From contig NC_045436.1 of the NCBI RefSeq assembly GCF_002776525.5, positions 7,169,918 to 7,233,917 of the forward strand: a stretch of DNA of 64,000 nt. The letters run 5' to 3'. The position numbers and the translations under genes were made by a program. This stretch comes from Piliocolobus tephrosceles (taxonomy: Eukaryota > Chordata > Mammalia > Primates > Cercopithecidae). Of this stretch, positions 47,142 to 58,149 are shown piece by piece; position 1 is the stretch's first letter, and each line of letters begins with the position of its first letter. Under the pieces are notes generated by a model. The model searched no databases. It saw nothing but the letters and a program-made list of their open reading frames with translations, and had not been told where the DNA came from.

Positions 47142-47218
47142 TAGGTTGGTGCAAAAGTAATTGCAGTTTTGACATTACTTTTAATGGCATAAACAGCAAT
47201 TACTTTTTCACCAACATA
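47142..47218 (+). mobile_element. MADE1 (miniature mariner) element
   Basis: 77 bp bounded by TA dinucleotides: GGTTGGTGCAAAAGTAATTG at the left and CAATTACTTTTTCACCAAC at the right, with the central ATTACTTTTAATGGC. The two halves are nearly complementary. MADE1 hairpins are the known source of the primate miR-548 family. Confidence 0.96.
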
Positions 47219-47221
47219 ATA

Positions 47222-47760
47222 TACACTTGTTAAGGTTCATTCTTTTGTAACAACTGAATAGTATTATGATACAGCAGGAATTCCGTTTTGATGGGCATTT
47301 AGGTTGCTTTTAATATCCATGTAATACTTCAATAATCCCTTACATAACTATGGTACAGAATTCTATAGGATCTATTCAGAGAAATGAAAAACTGAAATTG
47401 CTTATCCACCTAAACAATTCTGACAGGTACTGACAAAACGTCTTCCCATTACAGTTTTTTTATGTTTTCATCATAAAATATTACACGTTCAGTGCAAACA
47501 TTCAGAAAAAACAAAACTACAGAAATCTAAAAAAAACTGGGAAAAGAGAAAAACTAAAACTATCCATAATCCATTACCCAGAGAAAATTTGGTTTGTTTC
47601 TTTCCTGTTTTTTTTAAAATACACAAATATCATCAGAATCAAGATTGTACTGCATAGTTCTGGTTTGCTATCTTCCATGTATCACTAACGTGAGCATCTT
47701 CCTATGCTATTACATATTTGGAGGGATTTTAAAAATTGTAAAGGGGTATTATCAGCTAAT
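47222..47760 (-). mobile_element. Old L1 (L1ME-like) fragment, antisense
   Basis: CTGAATAGTATTATGATACA, TGATGGGCATTTAGGTTGCT and TCTGACAGGTACTGACAAAA match antisense L1 3' sequence in order. The last part (47460-47760) is more decayed. Confidence 0.62.
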
Positions 47761-47764
47761 TTTT

Positions 47765-48915
47765 AAAATCATTTTAATCCACATATTATTTACACACTGT
47801 AATTTTAAATTTTGAATTCACAAATAAAATTTTTAACAAATTTATAGAGCTCTACAAACATCATCCATTCCAATTTTATAGATTGCCATCAATGTTTTTA
47901 GTCTTAGTTTGTCTTTTTTTCAGTTATTAATTATAATTATTAAATCCTCTTTGGCTTTGAAATTTGCCTATCACTTTTCTTCCCATTTGTAGACAGTAAC
48001 AGCAAAGGCCAGAATTTAAGACCCCTTGGAAATGTTCCTCAAATTAAACCATGCATTCTTCACACAGGACCAGTTCTCTGCCCATGAATGGAGAGGAATG
48101 GATGTACTCTATCCTATAATACTACTTCTAAAATATGGACATATGTCAACACTCAGACCTTACACCAAGTAGAGAGACTGTCTCCAAAACATTTGTCTTC
48201 TCTGAGGAGTTGTATCTTTGCCCATTTACTTCTCCACTGTTCGTTATATTGTTATTTAGTACTTTCTTTTCCCCTTTCATTCAAGCAGGATCTGTTCACG
48301 GAGGATGCCCTACTGCCTTGTTTCCCTGTGGCACCATCAGAACTGCTGCTATAGTTGTGGTACTATCCCATGGGAATTGGAGAAGCAGCATGAAAACAGA
48401 TGTGATACTTGTCGGTTTTATTCCTGCTGCTCCTGAGAAGGAAGTCCTTTGTTCAAGAACAGAGCAGGCATGACCACCCACTGATGGCATTAACCAGTAG
48501 GAAAGAAAAAGGGAAACTGTGCTTTTGCCTCTCTTGAAAACTTCTCTTCCCTAGCAGAGTGACTGCATTAGCTTCACTCTGTCGCTTCTGCTGGCATTAC
48601 TGGGAAATCACTGTTTGTAGGAGAAGCAGCAGAGGGGGCACTGAGCTCTAGGGAATAATGAAAGATTTGAAATATTAAATGGCTGAATCACCTTGGGAAT
48701 GGAATCTACTCTTGAGTTAATGTTAAAGAGGAAATTTGAGAAAAAATTGTAAAACACACATTATTATTCTAATTGGCCTTCATACCTCAGTTTTTTAGCT
48801 TCTTGTCTTTTAATAAATAAAAATGTATTTATGTGGGAGTGTGTGTTTGCATTAAACTACTTTTGCAGTTTCAATTCAAGTAATATATTCCTGTGTACTG
48901 CAATGTTGCCAGGAT
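47765..48915. other. Unique intronic sequence
   Basis: No repeat recognised. Overlapping 88- and 112-codon plus-strand frames (48088-48473) show no known motif. Confidence 0.5.
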
Positions 48916-48918
48916 TCA

Positions 48919-48935
48919 GGGGTGGGTGGGTGGGT

Positions 48936-48986
<51 letters not shown>
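48919..48986. repeat. Compound (GGGT)n (TG)n microsatellite
   Basis: Five runs of three or more G separated by single T (48919-48938) lead into about 24 TG units. The G-rich part fits a quadruplex with one-base loops. Confidence 0.97.
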
Positions 48987-49010
48987 TGATGTACTGTTGT
49001 GGGGATACTC

Positions 49011-49290
49011 TTTTTTTTTTTAATTTTTAATTTTCATGGGTACATAATAGGTCTATATATTTGTGGGGAATATGAGATATTTTGATACAGGGATACAATG
49101 CATAATAATCACATCAGGGTAAATGGGTTATCCATCATCTGAAGCATTTATTCTTTGTGTTATAAACAATCCAATTATACTTAATTATTTTAAAACATAC
49201 ATTAAATTATTATTGACTACAGTCACTCTGTTATGCAATCAAATACTAGATATTATTCATTCTACTCATTTGTACCCATTAACCACAGGG
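49011..49290 (-). mobile_element. L1 3' UTR fragment (L1MA/L1PB type), antisense
   Basis: T-run at 49011-49020 (A-tail), TTTTCATGGGTACATAATAG, TGTGGGGAATATGAGATATT, TAATAATCACATCAGGGTAA, TTGACTACAGTCACTCTGTT and TTTGTACCCATTAACCAC in the order of the antisense 3' UTR. Confidence 0.88.
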
Positions 49291-49329
49291 CTAGTTACTC
49301 TCGATAGAACGTATAAGGATTCTTAATTC

Positions 49330-52300
49330 TCCATTTCTCAAATTAAATTTCAATAAATGCATGAGGTGTAAAGAAGTTGTGAATGAAATAAAGCTTAAAA
49401 TGACCGTGAAATGAAAAAACGTTACAGAAAGAATACAACAAACCTTGGGCATTAAAAAAAATCAATAGAAAATCTCAAAGTTTATTACAGGGTCCTTGCA
49501 TAAGGTAAGCATTTTTCTTCTCAAATCAGGCGATCACGTTGCCACATTTTCTGGTTTTGCCATTAGAAAGTAATCTTAGAAAGGCAGGTAAATATGTTCA
49601 GGAGAACAAAAGTTTGAATTCTAAATAGAACAAAGAATCTTTTGATTAGTGGTTACTATTTCATTGTAATTAAACAAAAGTAGTATGATCTGACTAAGGA
49701 CCAAAGAATAAGGAACTCCTCATTTCTATGGAAACAAGGAAAATTACTCCTTTCAGCAGTTTTAGGGCAATCTTTGCATTATACCACTTCTGACAAATTT
49801 CATTCAAATAATTCTCTCCTGAGCATTGTATTGTTCTCAGGATTAATTAATATCTACAACATACACTGCTTTTAAAATGTAAGTTAACGTTAAGCACTAT
49901 AAAATATTTTGGTTGGATGGACACAAGGGGGATTGATTTTCAAAAAAAAAAAAAATCCCGAGGAATAAAGAAAAAAGAAAGAAAGAACAAAATAGAAAAT
50001 GCAAAGAATAATGTGAAAGAATAATTTAACTGGGTTGGAAACTCAGTGGTCACAGCTGACACCCTGGAAAATTATGATGCCAACAGAACTGCATCAAATT
50101 CCAAGCCTCACTGATGATATAAATAACCGTAAGGGTAGATCTGTATGGGTATCTGGATTATTCTTTTACATCATAATTTTGGATATGATACTTTTCTCTA
50201 GTGTAACTATCAATTTTACCCTCTATGGAATTATAACATCTCCAATAAGGAAACATTAGGCTTTAAAGCTTCTCTGGAAGAAGCATAAAAACTGATTTAT
50301 ATCTAATGACAAATCAGGACAAGGGATCTGAGAGCTGATGCTACAGAAATATAGAATTATTGTTTACATTAGAAATACTTTAATGCATGCCATTCTGTGC
50401 TATAATAAGATTAAAACTGTTATCTTTTTTGTTTTGTTGCAATGATGAGATTAATACCAATTGTCTTCACTGAAGAATGACTATAGAGGCCTTTTTATGC
50501 ATTTACATCCCCAATCTACTTCCTCTTACTCCACTGATATACAGTATCTTTTAAGAAACAACATCTCTCAGCTTTGCCATTTTTATCCCCTTCATCTAGA
50601 GTAAGCCTGCTGCCAAATCAGCGGCATGTCAGAAATGGGTGAGGAACACGAAGATATACAAGTGTGAATTTCATGAAGCCTGATGCTCCTACCATGCCAT
50701 ATATTTTTGGCCACTAAAACACTACAAGTACTTAGCTTCAACACCCCATGTTGTGCATCTCATCCCAGTAGCAATTACAGCTAGAGTCCAGCTGTAAAAA
50801 CCTGATGGAGATGCTGTGCACATTCAAAGAACCAAAAGCACAAATCATTAGGAGTGCATCACTTGTTTTCGGAAGCGTTTTCGCTACAGGCATGCACCCG
50901 CAGGGCAGGGCCATTCTCTTTCTTTCCTCTTGTGCACTCCACCGAGGGCAAACTACTGCAAAGTAACCCAGAAACTCACCATTACCTCAGATGCCATTTA
51001 AACTCTTCCTTCATGCATTCAAGGGAAGGGAAATCGGTTCGTAGCCGTAGATGAAAGCAAAAGGTATCAGGCAAAGCCTACTAAGCCTCTCTGCAAGTTC
51101 TCTCTCTTTCTAATACTCCAAAGAAACAAAATCAATCAGATCAAGCAGGAAGTAAACTAGGACTGCAACTGAGCAATGGGCAGGTTAGACATTTTGATAG
51201 TTCTATATATTTACTCAGAAGGAAATCAGTGTAAACATGTATGAATGGTAGAGACATCTAGGGAAAAGGGTTTCTGAGGCACATAAAGGGTACCTGAGGT
51301 ACAGAATCACACCAGAAGTGGTTCTGAATCTCAGCTGGGCTGGTGACAGTGCAGCAGCTGGAGGCTGGGGAGAGAGCACAGATGAGAATCTGTGGGATGC
51401 AGAAAGGGAGACTGCATGGTTTGAACTTCAACTCCAAAATGTTGTACTCTGTGGCTTCTCTTTAAGCATCACTGGCTAGAGACTATATGTAGATTCAAAT
51501 CAACAGAGAAGGGCCAAATTCAGCAATAAGAAAGACCATTACCACATGGAGTGATAGGGTCTTGCTTAGGGCTCCTTAGAAATGAGGGCTCATCTGTTAG
51601 CTCCAATAACGGCCCTGTCTTTTTTTAAAACAAAACGAGTACTTGAAAATGTGAAGAGCTGAGCCCTGGTTTATTGAACAAAATGTGAAAAATAAACACA
51701 GTTGCAGAAATTCAAGTACATCACAATTTACTTACAGACAATAACGATTTTAATGAAGTTCCGAGTACTTAGTTCACACACTCCAGAGATTTGAGTCAGA
51801 CAGGAATAAACAGGGCCCCAGTTAACAAATGGACTAACCATTTTGTACACTTTCGATAACATCCTTTTGAAATCTGCAGTTTGCTCTGACCAGGATGAAC
51901 AGGATTGGTTTATAAACAGATAATAGATACAATGCTGAGTAGAAAAAGTCATTTAATTTTGATTTTACATAAGATTTTATAATTTTGTTTTAAAGTTCTC
52001 CGAAAAAAGCCCCACAAAAAAACAAATACAGAACCTAGGACAATCTCGTAGAAGAAAATGTCCGGTAACCATATTTAGCAACTGGTTTTTAGTACACATT
52101 AGATGTATGATTTTAAAAACTGGCTGCAGGAATGAATGAACTCTTGATTAGATGAATACTGCCTCTAGGGTAACCTAATGTACATCCCTCTTGCCTTCTC
52201 TTGCCTGTCTTCTAGGGAATCCACAATGTGTATGCATATTTTACCTAGTTCAGCCTGAGTCAGGCTATTGAGATGTTTCTGCATGCTTTTCTCTGCCTAT

Positions 52301-52410
52301 TCTTCATAGAGTAACATGGGGTTGATACGCCAACACTTCAGTCTACGTAGGAGTGGGTCATCGTCATTTCAGTGTTTGCTTTATACTGTAACGTGGGTGC
52401 TCTCTTACGA
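49330..52410. other. Unique intronic sequence
   Basis: No recognised repeat, RNA gene or coding block across about 3 kb, apart from an A-run at 49942-49954. This is the longest family-free stretch on the right half of the window. Confidence 0.55.
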
Positions 52411-52416
52411 TTTCCC

Positions 52417-52480
52417 AAATGAATTCAACAAAGTGCTGGCTACAGGGGAGTGGGAACTTGTACACTGGTCACGTTAAGCT
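52417..52480 (+). repeat. Dispersed direct repeat, copy 1
   Basis: Shares AAATGAATTCAACAAAGTGC, TGGCTACAGGGGAGTGGGAA and an ACTGGTCAC-TTAAGCT end with copy 2 at 53219-53291. Copy 1 lacks an eight-base GGGGAGAC segment. Confidence 0.9.
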
Positions 52481-53218
52481 TCACTATGTGAGTAAAACTT
52501 GTAATTAAGAGCTAAGCTACCATTCTCTAAATATAAACTTTTAAATAATTCTTTAGAAAAGAAAAATTTTATTTTTTAAATAGGACAATTCCTCCTTGTG
52601 AATTCTCATGACCAAATGATGTCACTAATTACTTCGTTGTATTCAATTTTGGGATAGCTTGCATAGTTGAGTTTGTAATGCAATAAACTATGCCTGAATG
52701 GTCTGCTTACTCCACTGCAAGTTACAAGCAAAATGCCTTCTCCTGAAAGGACTTGTCTCTGAAATGCACAAAGTGGCAAAAAGCCAAGGGAAGCTGGTGC
52801 TTAAGCAACCACGACTGAGCAGTGCCTGTGTGCATTTCAATCTCAGCCAACCGAAGTAAATGTTATTGGAGTTTTTGTGCTGTAAAATTGCTGCTTTCAT
52901 GCCCACTGCATCTGACAATAGGAATCCTTGGTCTACTAGGAAGGTGGGATGTTGTTGAGCCTTCTAGCCAGATTTCTACATTCCTAAGAAAACAGCTGGG
53001 AAGTGGGGTAAAACTTCTGTTGTTCCTAATGGGCTAGGGACAATGAGACTCACGGTGGTGGTATATTTGGTCAGAAAAACAGAGTAAACAAAAAAAAAAG
53101 TACTACTGTTACTTTTTGCATTAAGCATTAGGACCTGGGAAATTATTCTTTTAGAGAAACTCTTAAGTGTTCGTAGAAAAAAAAAAAAAAGTAATTCCAG
53201 AGAGTTTGTTGAATTCTC

Positions 53219-53291
53219 AAATGAATTCAACAACGTGCTGGCTACAGGGGAGTGGGAAGGGGAGACACTTGTAAACCGGTCACCTTGAGCT
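53219..53291 (+). repeat. Dispersed direct repeat, copy 2, with palindromic edge
   Basis: About 740 bp from copy 1 and over 90 percent similar outside an 8-base insertion. Its left edge forms an 11-bp inverted repeat (TTGTTGAATTC at 53206-53216 and GAATTCAACAA at 53223-53233). Confidence 0.9.
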
Positions 53292-53299
53292 GATTAATG

Positions 53300-54395
53300 G
53301 TGGATTAATGACTTAAATTTTTAATTTTCAGGAAATTTTAAAAAGCATATTTTACAAATCATAAAATCAAGATCCATAAATACATTATTGCATTTTGAAG
53401 GGCAACAATTTAAAACCCATATACATGCATTTAAGTTAATATGTGCATTTGGCTTTCTTGATGTACTGAGTCCTCCCTGCCATGGTATTTATTTGTAAGG
53501 CTGTTTAGTTACTAGCACATTCATTCAGTGCTCACTTACCGAGCCGCTGTCTGAACCAGGCCAAAATTTCATCTCTAATGTTGTAGTTTTAAATGTATTT
53601 TAGGCCCCAAATCACTGTGTAGGCCCCAAACCATACAAATAATCTTTTTGTTTAAATATATTGAAAAAAATTCTTAAAGCATCCACTGCTACTTCTAGGC
53701 AACTAATTTTTTTTCAGACTTATACTAACATAATGTCTACCATATAAGCATAATATTTTAAGTAAGACTTACATAGTATTACAGTTAATGGAGGAGCAAG
53801 ATTCAAACAATATTTCTTGATTTTAAAAAACCCAAACCTCTATGATAGTTTGTCACTGGTTGCAACACACAGTTATATTTATGCCTCATGTTAAAAAAAA
53901 TGTACTGAACAATACAGAATGATTTGGAATCCCTTGTCTCCTTCAGTCAGGCACTAATTCTATTAGAATGGTTTGTTATGTTAATTATGTCCTTACTTTC
54001 CTCACTATACATTTTCAGCATGCACTCACATGGCCATTAATGTGAGCTAAGTAAGGAACCACGTTCACTGATTTCTTTTTTTGGAAGACGAGGAATAGTA
54101 CTACATTATATGCTTGAGGCATGAAAAATAGAGAGACCACAATAGCTCCACCTCCCTAGCCCCTCTTTTACTTAACCTTTCAAGCTGCTCACTACTCTGG
54201 CTTTACAGAAACGTACATCATGCGAAAGGGAAAAAAAAAAGCTTAAAAGGAAACGGACAGAAGTAGAAATAGAAAATCAAAGCTGCAAAAAGACAAATTA
54301 GACACTGCCCCCTCTCTTCCAAGTACCCTTGATTATGATGACATGGGCTTTGTTTCAGATTTCTTTTGATTATTTTTTTCCTCTATGGCTTTTAA
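53300..54395. other. Unique intronic sequence
   Basis: No family recognised. Contains a duplicated word TAGGCCCCAAA at 53602 and 53621. Confidence 0.5.
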
Positions 54396-54399
54396 GTAA

Positions 54400-54635
54400 A
54401 TGAGCATTTGAACTGCCACTTAGTAATCCTAAAATCTTGGGCAAGTTATTTAACCTCCCCGTGCTACATATTCTTCATCTGTAAAACAAGGTTAATGATA
54501 ACAAAGCCTCAAGACTACGAACATTAAATTAAATATCACACACACTCACACGCACACACACATGTGAATACACACACGCGAATTGCCTGGCACACAGGCT
54601 TGCTCAAAGTAGGCACCCAATAAAAGTTTCATTTC
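54400..54635 (+). repeat. MIR split by a (CA)n expansion
   Basis: CTTGGGCAAGTTATTTAACC, TCTTCATCTGTAAAACAAGG, then a CACACA tract (54538-54580), then GCCTGGCACACAGGCTTGCT and CACCCAATAAAAGTTTC. The MIR 5' core and 3' end sit on either side of the microsatellite. Confidence 0.87.
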
Positions 54636-54639
54636 CCTC

Positions 54640-55590
54640 TTTTCCTGATGCATTTATATTACTATCATGTAGAAAACTGTAATTCTTGGCAAAATATGAA
54701 TTACAAGGATAACACAGTTCAACTAATTGTTCAATCACAGTATAAAACCTGATTTTGGCAAGTCAGTGGTCAGATGGGCTGAGGTCAGTTAATTATCACT
54801 CGGCAGAAGTTGGAATAGTTAAACCGAGCAAGCATGCATTTTTCCTATAATTAGAAGAACAGTACAAATAGAGCTTTGGCACTGCAACTGAGAAATAAAA
54901 ACACGAAAGAAAAGATTAATCCGATGAAGGATGAAGAGGAGATAAAACTCAGTTGGTCATTAGAAAGCCTTTGTTATACTTAAAATGTTTCTAAGCATGA
55001 GGAGAATAAATTATTATCCCTTTTTAGCTAAGGAATAAATTTTTGTCAGGTTCTATGTATGTACATACACTTATGTCTGAGATTGGCCACAAGTAACACA
55101 GCACAGAAGGTTTTCATGAAGAAAAAACTGAGATACCTTCCTAAGTATATTCCTGAATACTAGATTTCAGTGGCTGTATAGTAAGGGAACGGACATAAAA
55201 CTGTTCATTTGGCAGAGAGAACAGATTGAGTTAAGGGGTCGTGTGCTTTGGGAAAATTTGGCACCTGAAGTGAAAGGGCTTAAAAATCAGAGGCTTTGAA
55301 AAGTTAAATCACAACGCAGATGGACTCTAACTCTCCATTTTCTTTGGAGGTTTAGATAGTAACCCAAGTTATCAGGCTGTTGTGGTCTGACAACGTGCTG
55401 TGAACGCTAACCGCAAGAACGCCTTTCAAATCTAAATGAGAGGAGGCATTCACTCTTAGTAGACACGGTCCCTAGCAATACGCAACCGAGCAAAGGAATA
55501 AGAAACTCCTTGAAATAAACTTTAATCATGCTCTTAAGTTTGCCTCTAGTAAATGAGTTTCAATTTTCTAAATGATTTATGAAGATTATA
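54640..55590. other. Unique intronic sequence
   Basis: Nothing recognised. Confidence 0.55.
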
Positions 55591-55595
55591 GAAGC

Positions 55596-55760
55596 ACAGC
55601 AGGGTGTGGTGGCTCCTGCCTGTAGTCCCAGCTACTCTGGAGGCTGAGGCAAGAGGAAGCCTTCGGCCCGGATGCTCAAGGCTGGAGTATGCACGATCAC
55701 ACCTGTGAACAGCCCTTACACTATGGCCTGGGCAACACAGTGAGACCCTGTCTAAACAAG
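55596..55760 (+). mobile_element. FAM-type fossil Alu monomer (7SL-like)
   Basis: CAGGGTGTGGTGGCTCCTGC, TGTAGTCCCAGCTACTCTGG, then TGGAGTATGCACGATCACAC and CTGTGAACAGCCC, and finally GGCCTGGGCAACACAGTGAG. The CTGTGAACAGCC block corresponds to CTGTGAATAGCC of 7SL RNA, which is retained in FAM but lost from later Alus. Confidence 0.78.
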
Positions 55761-55799
55761 CAGAACAAAAAAACTATCTAAGATTATAAAAGAAATTCG

Positions 55800-56102
55800 G
55801 ATATACTTACAAGAGGGCTGCCCTTGCTGTGACCATTTGCTTTTTACTGATTCAGTATCACGCATGTCCTGGAACCAAGTGTTCGCTCTCTCCCTAGTCA
55901 AGCTCTATAACTTTCTGAAAGATGACAGAGAAACTCGAACACTCTTTTTCTGTTAATCTCTAAATTCAGTTGCAATTTAACTTGGGGAAACAAAAAATAC
56001 TTTATGTAATTTAAAAATACCCTTTAAAAATGTCAAGACTACATTCATTAAGAGGACCCATATTAAAATAACTCCCGTGTTCTTAGACTCTCAAGTTTAA
56101 TC
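55800..56102. other. Unique intronic sequence
   Basis: Nothing recognised between the FAM and the LINE relic. Confidence 0.5.
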
Positions 56103-56324
56103 TTAATATCTCATTCTATAGTTTAATCCACTTTTTCCTTTCCCATCTTTGGCCAATGCTAGAACTAGATGGTCATCATCCATTACATCTTCAAAAATGA
56201 TTAATGTGTCTCCCTTTAGCTTTCTCTCCTTTCTGTTAAATAATTCAATTCTTATAGAGTTCTTTTCACGAGTCTCATTTTCTAATCCTTTAATTAGCTT
56301 GGTAGCTCTCCGAACACTCTTCAA
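56103..56324 (-). pseudogene. Possible relic of an ancient non-L1 LINE ORF2 C-terminal region
   Basis: A 73-codon uninterrupted minus-strand frame contains VRRATKLIKGLENE, an IRIELFNRKERKLKGDTLII segment and FEDVMDDD. This resembles the RRATKLI...L...L..RR.RGDLI...K motif that follows the reverse-transcriptase domain in CR1, L2 and L3-type LINEs. No flanking RT core or 3' end was recognised. I infer a decayed fragment rather than a gene; chance similarity is possible. Confidence 0.5.
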
Positions 56325-56566
56325 GTTTCAGAATGGTACAGCAAAACTGAATTTGGATAAAGGTTCAACTAATGCAAAATAAAATAGTTTAAATATCACA
56401 TAGTTAGTCTGAAAGATCCTGGAGAGTAGAAAACAAAGTCTTGTACATCTTTGCAGCATATGAAACATAAGGATATCTTCAATAAAGGAAGAATTAATGG
56501 GTTAACAATCATTGGAACTCCAAACTCACCCACTACTAGAAAGCAAATCAAGGGTTAACTTTGTTT

Positions 56567-56692
56567 CTTTTGTAGAGATGGTGGCGGGGAGGGCATCTGC
56601 TACGCTGCCCAAGCTAGTCTCGAACTCCTGGCCACAAGTGCCTCAGCCTCCCAAAGTGCTGGGATTACAAGAACGAGGCACCACGCCCAGCA
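56567..56692 (-). mobile_element. FLAM-like left Alu monomer, antisense
   Basis: TTTTGTAGAGATGGTGGCGG to CACCACGCCCAGC; only the left monomer is present. Confidence 0.85.
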
Positions 56693-56810
56693 AGTTATTA
56701 TTTTTGTCATGGCACGAGAAAGGAGAAAACAGCTAACTCGAGAAAAGTTGCTGCCAGACCCGAAGCTGATAAACAGTCCTGTCATTCCCAAATGTTACTA
56801 TCATGTAACT

Positions 56811-57110
56811 TTTTTTTTTTTTTTGAGACAGGGTCTTGCTCTGTCACCCAGGCTGGAGTGCAGTGGTGTCATGATGCAATCACAGCTCACTGCAGCCTCA
56901 ACCTCCCAGGCTCAGGCAATCCTCCTGCCTCAGCCTCCTGAGTAGCTAGGACTTACAGATATGCACCACCATGCCTGGCTAATTAATTTTTGTAGAGATG
57001 GGGATCTCACTATGCTGCCAAGGGTGGTCTCAAACTCCTGGCCTCAAGCGATCCTCCCAGCCTGGCCTCTTGAAGTGCAGGGATTACAGGTGTGAGCTAC
57101 TGTGCATGGT
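56811..57110 (-). mobile_element. AluJ-like element, antisense
   Basis: GAGACAGGGTCTTGCTCTGT to GAGCTACTGTGCATGGT; AluJ-like TTTTTGTAGAGATGGGGATC block. Flanks TCATGTAACT (56801-56810) and CCATTTAACT (57111-57120) are its target duplication. Confidence 0.94.
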
Positions 57111-57124
57111 CCATTTAACTTGAA

Positions 57125-57605
57125 ATACAGTAAAAGATGCAACTTTAGAATACTACTACACAATTATCAAATTCCACTGGTCTGCATAATGAACAGGGGG
57201 TCATATTAAGTCAGATAAAATAGTAAGGATGGCTTGGTTGCATCTTATGATATTATATTTATAATTTTAATTTTATTCCTATATTATTATCCCTCTCTGT
57301 TGTACAATTTATAACAGATTCATTGCACTTTATTCAGGCCTTTTCTAATCATCACAGTTTAAAAAGTTATGTCTTCATGCAAATTCATGTAATTGGCCAT
57401 GTATTTATTTCTTCACATAGTTTATATAGTTATCCTATCACCGCTGCTGTTATATTGCTATGAAAAATGTTTATTAACATGAACTGAACACTAGGTATGG
57501 CCCTAAAAATCAGAGTGAGAAAACTTTAGCTGAGAGCTCTGTGAAAAAGGGACAATTTCATCATCTTCGTGTTACTGTGGACAATGAAGGGACAATTATA
57601 CATTT
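57125..57605. other. Unique AT-rich intronic sequence
   Basis: Nothing recognised. Confidence 0.55.
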
Positions 57606-57616
57606 AAGGTTTTTTT

Positions 57617-57909
57617 TTTTTTTTTTTTAGATGGAGTCTCACTCTGTCGCCCAGGCTGGAGTCAGTGGCGTGATCTCCGCTCACTACAATGCCTACCTCC
57701 CGGGTTCAAGCGATCCTCCTGCCTCAGTCTCCTGAGTAGCAAGGATTTATAGGCATGCACCACCAGGCCCAGCTAATTTTTGTATTTTTAGTAGAGACGG
57801 GGTTTCACTGCGTTGACCAGGCTGGTCTCAAACTCCTGACCTTCAGTGATCCACCCATCTCAGCCTCCCCAAGTGCTGGGATTACAGGCGTGAGCCACTG
57901 CACCCAGCC
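57617..57909 (-). mobile_element. AluS-like element, antisense
   Basis: T-run, AGATGGAGTCTCACTCTGTC to GAGCCACTGCACCCAGCC. AAGGTTTTTT and AAGGATTTTTT flank it. Confidence 0.95.
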
Positions 57910-58034
57910 AAGGATTTTTTTGTAACAGAAACTAAATAATCTCCCAGTTGGCTTACTCCCTGAAGCACTGCTTAACCCCTCTGGTAGAAGGTGAAAATAA
58001 CATCTTTCCTTCCCAATCTCAGTGCCTCAGGACA

Positions 58035-58140
58035 TGTTTTCATTCAACAAACATTTAGTGACTACTCTGTGTTCAACACTGTATTAACTATTGAGGTTAA
58101 AAAATAGATATCTTCTATTTTAACCTCAAATAGTTCACTT
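58035..58140 (-). mobile_element. L2 terminal fragment, antisense
   Basis: CATTCAACAAACATTTAGTG, ACTACTCTGTGTTCAACACT match the antisense L2 terminus. Confidence 0.68.
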
Positions 58141-58149
58141 TAAGGGAGC

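Noticed and set aside
48088..48473. Overlapping 88- and 112-codon plus-strand frames
   Set aside because: No motif, no splice context, and opposite to the host gene; indistinguishable from chance.
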